A stretch of DNA of 64,000 nucleotides from Clostridium chromiireducens (GCF_002029255.1 NZ_MZGT01000003.1:62001-126000); one strand, 5' to 3'. Numbered from the stretch's first letter, positions 36,306-45,743 are shown. Program-made: numbers and translations. Notes: a model not told the origin generated them from the sequence alone.

Positions 36306-37421
36306 ATGATATTTGAAAAGTTACGAAGAAAAATAATAACAACTATTTGTATTACATTAGTATGTTTTATGAATTCTATGAGTGTATATGGAATATCAGA
36401 TTCAGATTATGAGAATTTTAATCCAGTGAATATTCAAAAAATAATGGATGCAGGACATATAGAAATAGAAATAGGTAAAGCTAGTGAATATCAGTTAAAT
36501 GTTGATATGAATACCATGGGATTAGGTAAGGGGTATTATACCGCATATTTATATGAAAACCAATATAGAGACTGGTCTAATTATGAGGCGATGAGTTTTT
36601 ATATATCAAATGAAAGTGATAATACAATAAGGATAAATATGGATGTAAAAAGATATGATGGAAAAGTTTTATCCCCATCAGATAATAGTAACATTGTAGT
36701 TAAGAGGGAAACTTCAGAAATGTTGGAGAAAATGCAACCTTCTTTTGGGACAATAGAATTACCACAAGGTTTTAAGGGAAGAATATATATGCCGTTTAAT
36801 AGCTTTAAAGAGAAAGGAGCGAATAGTGAAAGCGCTTTTAACGGAATAACTCAAATCACTTCGTGGGGAATTATTGCTACAATGCCGGAGAATGATAAAG
36901 GTAGATTTAGTCTAAGTAACTTTCAACTAATAAATAAAGAATCAAGTATTGAATATTATTTAAATTCGGATATATCGATTAAAGGTGACAATATTGTAGA
37001 GATACCAGTTGTAGGAGAATCGATCTCAGAATATAGAACTAACGAAACTAATAAAAATGTAAAGTTTCAACTATTAGATAGTATAGATGGGGTATCAATA
37101 AATGAGAATGGACGTTTATCAGTGAAGCCAGATGTAGAGGCTCAAAATATAAGAATAAGTGCTGTTTTAGATAATAGATTAATAGAAATAATGGATGTTC
37201 AATTAATTAAATCCTGGACATTAAGTGCTAGGGAAGTAGATGGTACTAGTAAGAGTATCCCTAGACCGGAGGAGATATCAAACATTTTATCAAACAATGA
37301 TAAATTTATATTAAGTGAGAAATTTTTGAATTCAGTAAGAATTATAGCTTGCATTATATGCGCAGCATTTGCCACATTATATTGGTGGTGGAAAAGAGAG
37401 AAGAATAATAAAACTTCTTAG
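36306..37421 (+). CDS. ccsB: membrane-anchored extracytoplasmic partner of cellulose synthase
   Basis: 371 residues: signal peptide (KIITTICITLVCFMNSMSVYG), an extracellular beta-rich region (about 30-340) and one C-terminal membrane helix (IIACIICAAFATLYWWWKRE). The middle contains a carbohydrate-binding-like segment (YEAMSFYISNESDNTIRINMD and ITSWGIIATMPENDKGRFSLSNFQL, quoted as landmarks YEAMSFYISNES and FSLSNFQL). In position and topology it corresponds to BcsB/CcsB, which guides the glucan outside the membrane, although obvious sequence likeness to BcsB is weak. GGGGGA lies 5 bases before ATG; it is 57 bases after ccsA and 60 bases before the cellulase. Assignment rests mainly on context. 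Confidence 0.75.
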   Translation: MIFEKLRRKIITTICITLVCFMNSMSVYGISDSDYENFNPVNIQKIMDAGHIEIEIGKASEYQLNVDMNTMGLGKGYYTAYLYENQYRDWSNYEAMSFYISNESDNTIRINMDVKRYDGKVLSPSDNSNIVVKRETSEMLEKMQPSFGTIELPQGFKGRIYMPFNSFKEKGANSESAFNGITQITSWGIIATMPENDKGRFSLSNFQLINKESSIEYYLNSDISIKGDNIVEIPVVGESISEYRTNETNKNVKFQLLDSIDGVSINENGRLSVKPDVEAQNIRISAVLDNRLIEIMDVQLIKSWTLSAREVDGTSKSIPRPEEISNILSNNDKFILSEKFLNSVRIIACIICAAFATLYWWWKREKNNKTS

Positions 37422-37487
37422 AATAGAATAATAAATTGACTGGTGTGAAGATTTTTCTTTAATTAGTGAAAAAAGGAGGAATCAATT

Positions 37488-38501
37488 ATAAAGGCTAGAT
37501 ATATAATAATATGTTTATTTATGGTGTGTATCATAATTACATCAGGGATTTTATTTGAATGTGATTCTAAAAGTCGAAAAAATTTGGAATTTAAGTCTTG
37601 TATGAATATTGGAAATACGCTTGAAGCACCTAAAGGTATTTCATGGGGTGTTCAAATGAAGCTAGAATATTTTGATGATATAAAAAAAGCTGGATTTGAT
37701 AGTGTAAGAGTACCCGTAAGATTTTCAGATTATGCAAAGAATTCACCTAATTATGTCCTTGAAGAGGATTTTATGAAACAGTTAGATTCATATGTGAATT
37801 ATGCACTTAAAGATAATTTAATTGTGATATTAGATTTTCATCATTTTGAGGAGGTAATGCAGGATCCAGAAAAATATAAAGACTGTTTTATTAGTATTTG
37901 GAGGCAACTAAGCGAAAGGTATAAAGATTATCCCCCAGAACTTGTTTTTGAATTATTGAATGAACCTAAAGATAATTTAAAAGGCGATATTTGGAATGGA
38001 TTCATAAAAGATGGGGTAGCAGAAATTCGTAAGAATGATAAAAATAGAATGATTATTGTCGGACCAGATAATTATTATTCTGTATATAGGTTAGAGGCAC
38101 TTTCGATTCCAAAGGATGAAAATATAGCAGTATCGTTTCATTATTATGAACCAAATAACTTTACTTTTCAAGGGAATCAATATCATCCAGGATTTGAGAA
38201 TCTAAAGGATATTAAGTGGAATGGGTCTAAAGAGGAAATAGATTATTTAAAATCACGTTTTGATATTGCAAAAAAATGGTCTGAGAAAAACGATGTTAAT
38301 ATATTTTTAGGTGAATTTGGAGCTAATCAAAATGCACCTGCTGAAGATCGAAAGCGTTGGACAGAGGCCGTTAGAAAAGAAGCTCAAAATTACGGTTTTA
38401 GTTTTGGATATTGGGAATTGTGTTCATGGTTTGGAATATATGATTCAAATACCGGTAAGTGGGATAAGGAAATGCTAGATGCACTTCTGCCAAACAAATA
38501 A
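37488..38501 (+). CDS. ccsZ: GH5 endoglucanase of the cellulose operon, apparent non-AUG start
   Basis: GH5 cellulase, about 337 residues. Landmarks: the N-terminal CMNIGNTLEAP, VRVPVRFSDYA, LDFHHF, the acid/base Glu in FELLNEPKD and the nucleophile Glu in IFLGEFGAN. It trims or edits glucan at the synthase, as BcsZ does. The first ATG (37521) has no ribosome site and would cut into the signal peptide. AAAGGAGGA at 37472-37480 points to an in-frame ATA (37488) or ATT (37485), giving a proper leader K-A-R-Y-III-CLFMV-CIII. So initiation is probably at a rare non-AUG codon, or the base is a sequence variant. A Cys after the hydrophobic run (FECDS) might be lipidated. Confidence 0.88.
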   Translation: MKARYIIICLFMVCIIITSGILFECDSKSRKNLEFKSCMNIGNTLEAPKGISWGVQMKLEYFDDIKKAGFDSVRVPVRFSDYAKNSPNYVLEEDFMKQLDSYVNYALKDNLIVILDFHHFEEVMQDPEKYKDCFISIWRQLSERYKDYPPELVFELLNEPKDNLKGDIWNGFIKDGVAEIRKNDKNRMIIVGPDNYYSVYRLEALSIPKDENIAVSFHYYEPNNFTFQGNQYHPGFENLKDIKWNGSKEEIDYLKSRFDIAKKWSEKNDVNIFLGEFGANQNAPAEDRKRWTEAVRKEAQNYGFSFGYWELCSWFGIYDSNTGKWDKEMLDALLPNK

Positions 38502-38587
38502 AGATTATATGTATGAAATTAAAATTTATATGTTATTAAAGATTTAAAATTATATAAAAATAAGAACAATAGTAAGGGGGGAAGATA

Positions 38588-40009
38588 TTGCTTTTTTCAA
38601 GCGTAATATTTTTATTCTATTTTCTACCTATAGTTTTATTAATGTACTATGGAACAATTTTTTCTAGGAAATTACAAAATATAATATTACTTATCTTCAG
38701 TTTGTTTTTCTATGCATGGGGAGAATCAAAAGTTGTACTTTTACTAATTAGTTCTATATTAATAAACTATATTTTTGCGTTGGGAATTGAAAGATACAGA
38801 AGAAATGAGAAAGTTTCTAAAATAATTATAATAATTATGTGTACAATTAACTTATCGCTGCTTTTTGTGTTTAAGTACTTAGGGTTTGTAATTCGAAATA
38901 TTAACGAAATGCAAAGTTATCAATTAGTAGTTCCTAAGTTAGCACTTCCAATAGGTATTTCATTTTTTACTTTTAAAGCTATTTCTTATGTTATTGATGT
39001 TTATAGAGGAAAATGTGTTGCTGAAAAAAATCCTTGCTATGTAGGACTTTATATAGCATTTTTTCCTCAAGTTCTTTCTGGACCAATATCACGTTACACA
39101 GAAATTAGCGAGCAAATATTAAATAGAAAAGAGACTTTAAGAAAATTTTCAGTAGGATGTTGCAGATTTATAATTGGTTTAAGTAAAAAAGTTTTAATAT
39201 CGAGTAGTATGGCTGTAATTGTAGATAGGATATTTCAAATGAATTCTAATATTGCCATACCTATAAGTCTTGCTTGGCTTGGATCAATAGCATATACACT
39301 TCAAATATTTTTCGATTTTTCTGGATATTCAGATATGGCGATTGGTTTGGGTCTAATGTTTGGATTTAAGACTAATGAGAATTTTAATTATCCATATATA
39401 TCTAAATCTATTACAGAGTTTTGGAGACGGTGGCATATATCTTTAAGTTCATGGTTCAGAGACTATGTTTACTTTCCTCTTGGTGGATCAAGAGTATCAA
39501 ATAAAGATAAGGTTATAAGGAATTTACTAGTTGTATGGCTTTTAACTGGTATTTGGCATGGAGCTGAGTGGACTTTTATTATATGGGGATTATTAAATTT
39601 TGTATTTATTACGATTGAAAAAGTTTTTTCGTTTGAAAAATTGGAAATCAATAATAAAGTAAGACATATTTATGCATTGTTTATTATTAATTTGGGATGG
39701 GTTTTATTTAGATCAAAAGATTTAATAGAAGCTGGAAATTACATAGGGTGCATGTTTGGAGCTAAGAGTAATGGTTTTTGGAGTGATTACACGTTCATGT
39801 TTATCAAAGAAAACTTAATTTTCTTTATAGCAGCTATTATATTTAGTACTCCGATTGCAAAGAAAACAAATAAGTTTATTGTAGATAGTGCACCAGGACA
39901 TAAAGTACTTGAAGTTATATATCCATTTGTTATGATTTTATTATTTTTTATATGCATTACTTATATCATAAAAGGAACATATAATCCTTTTATATATTTT
40001 AATTTTTAG
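38588..40009 (+). CDS. ccsH: MBOAT O-acyltransferase (AlgI-like) for cellulose acetylation
   Basis: 473 residues, polytopic membrane protein of the AlgI/PatA-type MBOAT family that passes acetyl groups across the membrane. The start is TTG 38588 after GGGGGGAAG; the N-terminus LFSSVIFLFYFLPIVLL is the family's typical opening, so TTG is right. Key motifs: FPQVLSGPISRY, NFNYPYISKSITEFWRRWHISLSSWFRDY (landmarks FWRRWHISLS, WFRDYVYFPLGGSR) and the catalytic-His segment LTGIWHGAEW. Next in the operon is a DHHW protein that would transfer the acetyl group onto the glucan. Together they suggest acetylated cellulose, as in the clostridial ccs operon. Confidence 0.92.
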   Translation: MLFSSVIFLFYFLPIVLLMYYGTIFSRKLQNIILLIFSLFFYAWGESKVVLLLISSILINYIFALGIERYRRNEKVSKIIIIIMCTINLSLLFVFKYLGFVIRNINEMQSYQLVVPKLALPIGISFFTFKAISYVIDVYRGKCVAEKNPCYVGLYIAFFPQVLSGPISRYTEISEQILNRKETLRKFSVGCCRFIIGLSKKVLISSSMAVIVDRIFQMNSNIAIPISLAWLGSIAYTLQIFFDFSGYSDMAIGLGLMFGFKTNENFNYPYISKSITEFWRRWHISLSSWFRDYVYFPLGGSRVSNKDKVIRNLLVVWLLTGIWHGAEWTFIIWGLLNFVFITIEKVFSFEKLEINNKVRHIYALFIINLGWVLFRSKDLIEAGNYIGCMFGAKSNGFWSDYTFMFIKENLIFFIAAIIFSTPIAKKTNKFIVDSAPGHKVLEVIYPFVMILLFFICITYIIKGTYNPFIYFNF

Positions 40010-40031
40010 AAGAAAGGAGGAATATGAATCA

Positions 40032-41246
40032 ATGGAGAACATATTTAGGAAAAAAATAATTACTTCAATAATATTCATAGGATTTCTATTTCTATTTTCT
40101 ATTTTCAATGGATACTCCATGTACACTAAATTTAAAGAAGTATTTAAAGATAAAGATATAAACTTATCAAACTTAGATCAAGTATCTAAGTTAGTTGAAA
40201 GTACAGCAAATGAAAATGTTTATGGGAGATATAGATTTATAGATGGATATGGATACTTACAAAAAGTAATGGATAAAAATGAAGAAAATAATTTTGAAGT
40301 TATAAAAGATAAAAATGGATTTATGCATTACACATTTATAGCATATCAACCTAATCCAGTGTATGAAATTGTGACAAGAACACAAGCTTTTAAAGAAGGG
40401 TTAGTTAATAAAAATACAAAATTTATATATTTGATGACACCGGATAAATATATTAGAGGTTATTCGGAATTATCTACAGGAATCCCATATAATTATGCTA
40501 ATGAAACTGCAGATAACTTTTTGGACTTGCTTAGCAAAAAAGATGTAGACAACATTGATTTACGACAAAATTTAACTGAAAGTGGAATTCCACTAGATGA
40601 TTTATTTTTTAAGACAGATCATCATTGGAAAATAGAAACTGTATTTTGGGAATTTGGCCAATTGGTTAATATACTGAACAAAGATTATAATATGAATTTA
40701 GATTCTAATGGATTTTATACTAATAAAGAAAATTATAATTTTATTCAATATAAGGATTCATATATTGGATCTATGGGAAGAAAAACGGGAGTTTATTATG
40801 ATGGAGCAGATGATTTTACACTAATATACCCTAAATTCAAAACAGCTTTTTCATACTATTCAAAAACAGGAGATCAAGAAGCTAAATTAGAAGGAAGATT
40901 TGAGGAAGCATTATTAACTGTATCGCCATTTAGGACAGAAAAAGGAGTTTACTCGTTAGAAGCTGATAAATATTCGGCGTATCTTTTTGGAAATAGAGGA
41001 ATAGTACATGTACAAAACAAAGATAATCCTAATGGTCCTAAAGTACTGTTTATTAAAGATTCATTGGCTGTACCACTCGCGGCATTTTTATCAACTGTTT
41101 GCTCAGATGTTTATTTAGTTGATCCTAGATATTATAAAGATGATATTCCTAGTTATGTGAATGGAATTAAGGATCTAGATTTTGTATTCATGTCGTTTTC
41201 TCCACAGGATTTAACAGAAGAATTTTTTCCTTTTTATAAAGAATAA
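40032..41246 (+). CDS. ccsI: DHHW/AlgJ-like acetyltransferase for exopolysaccharide
   Basis: 404 residues with an N-terminal membrane anchor (IITSIIFIGFLFLFSIF) and an extracytoplasmic SGNH-type domain. The family motif DHHW is present in FFKTDHHWKIET, and the later VLFIKDSLAVPLAAFLS holds the Ser of the SGNH-like triad. AlgJ/AlgX/DltD relatives take acetyl from the MBOAT protein and put it on sugar hydroxyls. ATG 40032 is 11 bases after AAAGGAGG; an ATG at 40024 is out of frame. Last protein gene of the cellulose operon, with a terminator at 41295. Confidence 0.88.
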   Translation: MENIFRKKIITSIIFIGFLFLFSIFNGYSMYTKFKEVFKDKDINLSNLDQVSKLVESTANENVYGRYRFIDGYGYLQKVMDKNEENNFEVIKDKNGFMHYTFIAYQPNPVYEIVTRTQAFKEGLVNKNTKFIYLMTPDKYIRGYSELSTGIPYNYANETADNFLDLLSKKDVDNIDLRQNLTESGIPLDDLFFKTDHHWKIETVFWEFGQLVNILNKDYNMNLDSNGFYTNKENYNFIQYKDSYIGSMGRKTGVYYDGADDFTLIYPKFKTAFSYYSKTGDQEAKLEGRFEEALLTVSPFRTEKGVYSLEADKYSAYLFGNRGIVHVQNKDNPNGPKVLFIKDSLAVPLAAFLSTVCSDVYLVDPRYYKDDIPSYVNGIKDLDFVFMSFSPQDLTEEFFPFYKE

Positions 41247-41294
41247 CTATAGTTTAGAGGAATTTCAATGGAAAATATAAATATGTGGATAATT

Positions 41295-41346
41295 AAGAGC
41301 TGTACTGGTGTGGTAACTAGTATAGCTTTTTTATTCATTTTTTAAT
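41295..41346 (+). terminator. terminator of the cellulose operon
   Basis: Twelve-base-pair stem (41295-41306 with 41319-41330, two G-T pairs), 12-base loop, followed by TTTTTATTCATTTTTT. Confidence 0.82.
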
Positions 41347-41450
41347 ATGAGTCGTTGTAACCACTGAAGTGAATTATTAAAAAATTTGTATTTACGAGTA
41401 TTCGATAAAGAAATGAGGAATATTAGGAGCATTATTACAAAAACTAAATG

Positions 41451-41553
41451 AATCAAAAAAACAATCAAAATAAATCAAAAAACAATAAAATGGAGCATAA
41501 ATAATCCGTTAATAACGGTAATTGCAAAAAAAGATGATTTTTTTTGATTTTTT
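41451..41553 (+). promoter_or_regulatory. AATCAAAA repeats, possible DeoR-type operator region of fru genes
   Basis: AATCAAAA occurs at 41451, 41463 and 41473, and in inverse orientation within 41536-41553 (TTTTGATTTTTT). CCGTT-AAT-AACGG lies between. DeoR-family sugar repressors bind such TGATT/AATCA repeats. It lies upstream of a decayed DeoR-like gene and fruK. Confidence 0.35.
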
Positions 41554-41617
41554 ATGAAAGAAAATGATTGAAATTTGTTGAAATATAAGTTATTATTAAA
41601 TCACAGGAATAGCGATA

Positions 41618-41692
41618 ATGTTTCAAGAGAGAGGCTTAATATCATTCTTAAAGAAACAAAAGATATAGGTATCAGTTACTGATTTAAAATAA
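41618..41692 (+). pseudogene. remnant of a DeoR-family regulator N-terminus (fruR-like)
   Basis: ATG with an AGGAA ribosome site starts MFQERGLISFLKKQKI, then TAG, then in the same frame VSVTDLK and TAA. This matches the opening of DeoR repressors (M-x-x-x-R-x-x-x-I-x-x-x-L-K-x-x-x-x-VSV-DL), which normally lead fru operons. Only about 24 codons survive, just before fruK. Confidence 0.5.
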
Positions 41693-41730
41693 TGTTAATT
41701 ATGAAAACAATGTAGTAGAGGTGTTAAAAA

Positions 41731-42636
41731 ATGATTAATACAATAACGCTTAATCCTTCGTTGGATTATATCGTCAAAGTTGATTCTTTTAAAGTTGATT
41801 CTTTAAATAGAAATCAAGAAGAACAAATTTATGCTGGCGGTAAAGGAATAAATGTATCTATAGTTCTTAAAAACTTAGGAGTTGAAAATACAGCGCTTGG
41901 ATATGTTGCAGGGTTTACTGGAGATGAAATATTAAGACAAATTAGAGGTTATGGAGTAAGTTGCGATTTTATAAAATTAAATAATGGTTTTTCTAGAATC
42001 AATGTAAAGCTTAAAAGTGATGGGGAAACAGAAATTAATGGTTCTGGTCCTGAAATTACAAGCGAAGATTTAAAAATACTATATGAAAAGCTTTCTGGTT
42101 TAACTAAAGGTGATTACTTGATATTATCAGGAAGCATACCAAACAGTGTGCCAGATGATATCTATGAAAACATTATAATTAGTTTATTAGATAAAGGTGT
42201 AGAATTCATTGTTGATGCAACAAAAGATTTACTATTAAAAGTATTAAAATATAAGCCATTTTTAATAAAACCAAATCATCATGAACTTGCGGAAATGTTT
42301 AATGTTGAGTTGAAAAGCGATGAAGAAATAATTAAATATGGTAAAAAACTTCAAGAGATGGGAGCGAAAAATGTTCTTATTTCAATGGCAGGGGATGGAG
42401 CTATTTTATTGCCTGAAAATGGTGAAGCAATAAAGAGAGAAGTTCCAAAAGGAGTTCTAAAAAATTCAGTTGGAGCTGGAGACTCAATGGTAGCAGGTTT
42501 CTTATGTGGATATCTAAAAAGTAACGACATAGATGAAGCATTTAAAATGGGAATTGCTACTGGTAGTGCAAGTGCTTTCTCAGAAGAACTTGCAACAGAA
42601 AAAGAAGTATATGAATTATTAAAACAATTTAATTAA
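41731..42636 (+). CDS. fruK: 1-phosphofructokinase
   Basis: 301 residues, PfkB-family kinase. It phosphorylates fructose-1-phosphate, the PTS product, to fructose-1,6-bisphosphate in the cytoplasm. Landmarks: TLNPSLDYIV at the N-terminus, GGKGINVSIVLKNLG (about residues 36-50), SGSIP, KPNHHEL and the anion-hole/catalytic GAGDSMVAGF near residue 250. AGAGGTG lies 9 bases before ATG. It is followed 46 bases later by the fructose PTS gene; the pair is the core of a fru operon. The usual DeoR regulator upstream is reduced to a fragment, so control may have changed. Confidence 0.95.
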   Translation: MINTITLNPSLDYIVKVDSFKVDSLNRNQEEQIYAGGKGINVSIVLKNLGVENTALGYVAGFTGDEILRQIRGYGVSCDFIKLNNGFSRINVKLKSDGETEINGSGPEITSEDLKILYEKLSGLTKGDYLILSGSIPNSVPDDIYENIIISLLDKGVEFIVDATKDLLLKVLKYKPFLIKPNHHELAEMFNVELKSDEEIIKYGKKLQEMGAKNVLISMAGDGAILLPENGEAIKREVPKGVLKNSVGAGDSMVAGFLCGYLKSNDIDEAFKMGIATGSASAFSEELATEKEVYELLKQFN

Positions 42637-42682
42637 ATTATACGAGGTCATAATATATTCTAAGTTTTAGGGAGGATCAAAA

Positions 42683-44608
42683 ATGAAGATTGTAGATTTA
42701 TTACACAAACAAGGTATTAACTTAAATTTTAATCCGAGCACAAAAGAACAATGTATTAATGAATTAGTTGACTTAATGGATAAGACAGGGAACTTAAATA
42801 ATAAAGAAGAATATAAAAAGGCAATATTGGCTAGAGAAGAATTAAGCACAACAGGAATTGGAGATGGAATAGCAATTCCACATGGAAAAACAAGTGCAGT
42901 AAAAAAAGCATCTCTTGCAGCAGCAATCAGCAAAACTGGTGTTGACTATGATTCGTTAGATGGTCAACCTGCACATCTTTTCTTCATGATCGCTGTACCA
43001 GATAATAATGATAATTTACATTTAGAAGTATTAGCAAGATTATCTACTATATTAATGGATGAAAGCTTTAGAACAAGCTTAATCAACTGTTCTGATAAAG
43101 ATGAATTTTTAAAATTAATAAATAAAAAAGAAATGGAAAAATTCCCGGATGAGGTAAAGGAAGAAGTTAAAACTAATTCTAATGGTTATAAAGTTTTAGC
43201 AGTTACTGCTTGCCCAACTGGAATTGCACACACATACATGGCTGCAGAAAGCCTTGAAAATAAAGGTAAAGATATGGGAATTTCAATAAAGGTTGAAACA
43301 AATGGTTCTGGAGGAGCTAGAAACGTTTTAACTAAAGAAGAAATTGCTAATGCTGAATGTATAATCATAGCAGCTGATAAAAATGTTGATATGGCTAGAT
43401 TTGATGGAAAGAGACTAATTAAAACTAAGGTTGCAGACGGAATTCATAAAGCATCAAAATTAATAGAAGAAGCTACTAGTGGAAATGCACCTATTTATCA
43501 TCATACTGGAAATACAGGTGACGGCGATTCAAATGTTGCAGACGAATCAGTAGGTCGCAAAATTTATAAACACCTTATGAATGGTGTATCACATATGTTA
43601 CCATTTGTTATTGGTGGAGGAATCCTTATAGCTTTAGCATTCCTTTTTGATACATTTAATCCTGCTAATCCTAGTGGTTTCGGTTCTGGTACACCACTTG
43701 CAGCAGTTTTAATGAAAATTGGTGGTAGTGCATTTGGGTTTATGTTACCAGTACTTGCTGGATTTATTGCAATGAGTATTGCAGATAGACCAGGTCTTGC
43801 TGTAGGTTTCGTTGGTGGAGCGCTAGCTAGTTCAGGTGTTACTTTTGCTAATGCGTTTGATTCAAAACTTCCGGCAGTAAGTTCAGGTTTCTTAGGTGCA
43901 TTACTTGCAGGTTTCGTTGCAGGATATCTAGTTCTTGGACTTAAGAAATTATTTGCAAATTTACCTAACAGCTTAGAAGGTATAAAACCAGTATTATTAT
44001 ATCCTTTACTGGGAATATTCTTAATAGGTGTTATAATTCTATTCATAAACCCAGCTATGGGAGCTATAAATACAGGTATTAGTAGTGCGCTTAGTTCAAT
44101 GGGTGGAACAAGTAAAATTCTTTTGGGAATTATTGTAGGTGGAATGATGTCAGTTGATATGGGTGGTCCTGTTAATAAGGCAGCGTATCTTTTTGGTACA
44201 GCATCACTTGCTAGTGGAAACTTTGATATAATGGCAGCTGTTATGGCTGGTGGTATGGTTCCACCACTTGTAATTGCATTATGTACAACATTCTTCAGAA
44301 ATAAATTTACTGAAAAGGACAGACAAGCGGGAATTGTAAACTACGTAATGGGACTTTCATTCATATCAGAAGGTGCAATACCTTTTGCAGCAGCAGATCC
44401 AATAAGAGTATTACCTTCTTGCATAATTGGTTCAGCAGTAGCAGGAGCATTATCAATGGCATTTGGATGTGCATTAAGAGCACCTCATGGTGGAATATTT
44501 GTTATCGCAATTGTATCTAATCCATTAGCATATCTTGCAGCTATAATTGCTGGATCTGTAGTTGGTGCTATAATACTAGGTATATTAAAGAAACCAGTAC
44601 AAGAATAA
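42683..44608 (+). CDS. fruA: fructose-specific PTS EIIABC
   Basis: 641 residues with all three PTS parts in one chain: EIIA (about 1-145) with active His H67 in GIAIPHGK, EIIB (about 165-270) with active Cys C177 in VTACPTGIAHTYMAAE, and the EIIC membrane part (about 290-640) with GGMMSVDMGGPVNKAAY, FISEGAIPFAAADP and RAPHGGIFV. It imports fructose as fructose-1-phosphate for FruK. AGGGAGG lies about 8 bases before ATG. Full length; a terminator follows at 44650. Confidence 0.96.
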   Translation: MKIVDLLHKQGINLNFNPSTKEQCINELVDLMDKTGNLNNKEEYKKAILAREELSTTGIGDGIAIPHGKTSAVKKASLAAAISKTGVDYDSLDGQPAHLFFMIAVPDNNDNLHLEVLARLSTILMDESFRTSLINCSDKDEFLKLINKKEMEKFPDEVKEEVKTNSNGYKVLAVTACPTGIAHTYMAAESLENKGKDMGISIKVETNGSGGARNVLTKEEIANAECIIIAADKNVDMARFDGKRLIKTKVADGIHKASKLIEEATSGNAPIYHHTGNTGDGDSNVADESVGRKIYKHLMNGVSHMLPFVIGGGILIALAFLFDTFNPANPSGFGSGTPLAAVLMKIGGSAFGFMLPVLAGFIAMSIADRPGLAVGFVGGALASSGVTFANAFDSKLPAVSSGFLGALLAGFVAGYLVLGLKKLFANLPNSLEGIKPVLLYPLLGIFLIGVIILFINPAMGAINTGISSALSSMGGTSKILLGIIVGGMMSVDMGGPVNKAAYLFGTASLASGNFDIMAAVMAGGMVPPLVIALCTTFFRNKFTEKDRQAGIVNYVMGLSFISEGAIPFAAADPIRVLPSCIIGSAVAGALSMAFGCALRAPHGGIFVIAIVSNPLAYLAAIIAGSVVGAIILGILKKPVQE

Positions 44609-44649
44609 CAGTCCATAATTTATTAATTCATAATATATATTAATCAAAG

Positions 44650-44692
44650 AGCGATCTTCAAATAATCAATATATTTGAAGATTGCTTTTTTT
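44650..44692. terminator. terminator between fruA and the convergent LacI gene
   Basis: Fifteen-position stem AGCGATCTTCAAATA/TATTTGAAGATTGCT (one G-T pair), then seven T; overlaps the LacI stop on the other strand. Confidence 0.92.
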
Positions 44693-45743
44693 AAGTTAAT
44701 ATATTTCCAGTAGATTCTCGAAATTTAACTGAAGTTCGTACATGCATAGTTCTATATGGAGTAGATGGATTATCTATTCTAGAAAGTAACAAATTTGCAG
44801 CAATATCACCCATCTCGTAACTTGGAATGCTGACTGTGGTGAGATGAGGTTCGATTATTTTTGATTCAATAGAATTGTCAAAACCACATATTAGAATGTC
44901 ATCAGGTACCGATATATTTTTATATTTTAAGGCTTTAATGACATTAATAGCAATAAAATCATTTGCGCATATGAAAGCTTGGGGCAGAATTTGAATTTGC
45001 ATTATCCTGTTTCCAAGCCATTCAGAATCACCATAAGGTTCTTTGTCATTTTCAAGAATAGAATTATTAATATCAACAGGAATGTTAGAATCCAATAAAG
45101 CAGAGCAATACCCCTTCCAACGCTCATAAAAGCTTTCACAATGGTATATATCCCCGATAAAACCAATATTAGTCTTATTATTGTTAATTAATGTTTTAGT
45201 AATATTATAAATGCTGTAATAATTCTCCATTAAAAGAATATCAGCATTTACTGGCATATTATCATGATTACTAGGCGAATCAATGAAAAGTGTTGGGATT
45301 TCTAATTCACATATGAGTTTACTGTACTTTTTATCAAACATTTCTATGCATATTATGCCGTCAACTGATTCGGGATTGAAGTTGAACGGTAAGCTAGAAG
45401 AATTCACTTCATTATCACGAACCATATACATAGACAATCTATAACCTAGAGTACTAATTTTTTCTTCAAAACCTGATAAAAGATGAGATCCAAAATGAGA
45501 ACTATTTGGCATACTACGCGTGAATAGTGCTATTTCTTTATTTACAGATATATTAGAAGAAATGGATGATGCATTGTTTACATAAGCAAATTGTTTATAA
45601 CCCATTTCCATTGCTTTTTTAATAATTTTAGATTTTGTAGCATCTGCAAGGGTACCCGTATTATTTAAGGCTTTAGAAACAGTATTTCTTGAAATGCCTA
45701 ATTCATCGGCTATATCTTGAACTGTTATTTTCTTATTTAGCAT
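44691..45743 (-). CDS. LacI-family transcriptional regulator
   Basis: 350 residues: LacI helix-turn-helix with hinge (ITVQDIADELGISRNTVSKALNNTG split as ITVQDIADELGISRNTVSKA, residues 6-25) followed by the periplasmic-binding-protein-like effector domain (GFEEKISTLGYRLSMYM, TTVSIPSYEMGDIAANLLL, RTSVKFRESTG). GGGAG lies 9 bases before ATG. It is divergent from the ABC importer/GH32 operon at 46162, with 418 bases between that contain many AATGTAA repeats. It is therefore likely to control fructo-oligosaccharide uptake. No classic LacI palindrome was seen in the gap. Confidence 0.94.
   Translation of the reverse strand: MLNKKITVQDIADELGISRNTVSKALNNTGTLADATKSKIIKKAMEMGYKQFAYVNNASSISSNISVNKEIALFTRSMPNSSHFGSHLLSGFEEKISTLGYRLSMYMVRDNEVNSSSLPFNFNPESVDGIICIEMFDKKYSKLICELEIPTLFIDSPSNHDNMPVNADILLMENYYSIYNITKTLINNNKTNIGFIGDIYHCESFYERWKGYCSALLDSNIPVDINNSILENDKEPYGDSEWLGNRIMQIQILPQAFICANDFIAINVIKALKYKNISVPDDILICGFDNSIESKIIEPHLTTVSIPSYEMGDIAANLLLSRIDNPSTPYRTMHVRTSVKFRESTGNILT

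Noticed and set aside
41268-41345. 25-residue hydrophobic open frame with an AGAGGA site after the cellulose operon
   Set aside because: Its second half is the stem and T-rich tail of the operon terminator, which explains the hydrophobic ending; no evidence of a real protein.
43564-44046. 160-residue minus-strand open frame
   Set aside because: Antisense shadow of the fruA EIIC region, rich in Pro and Asn as expected from reversed membrane-protein codons.
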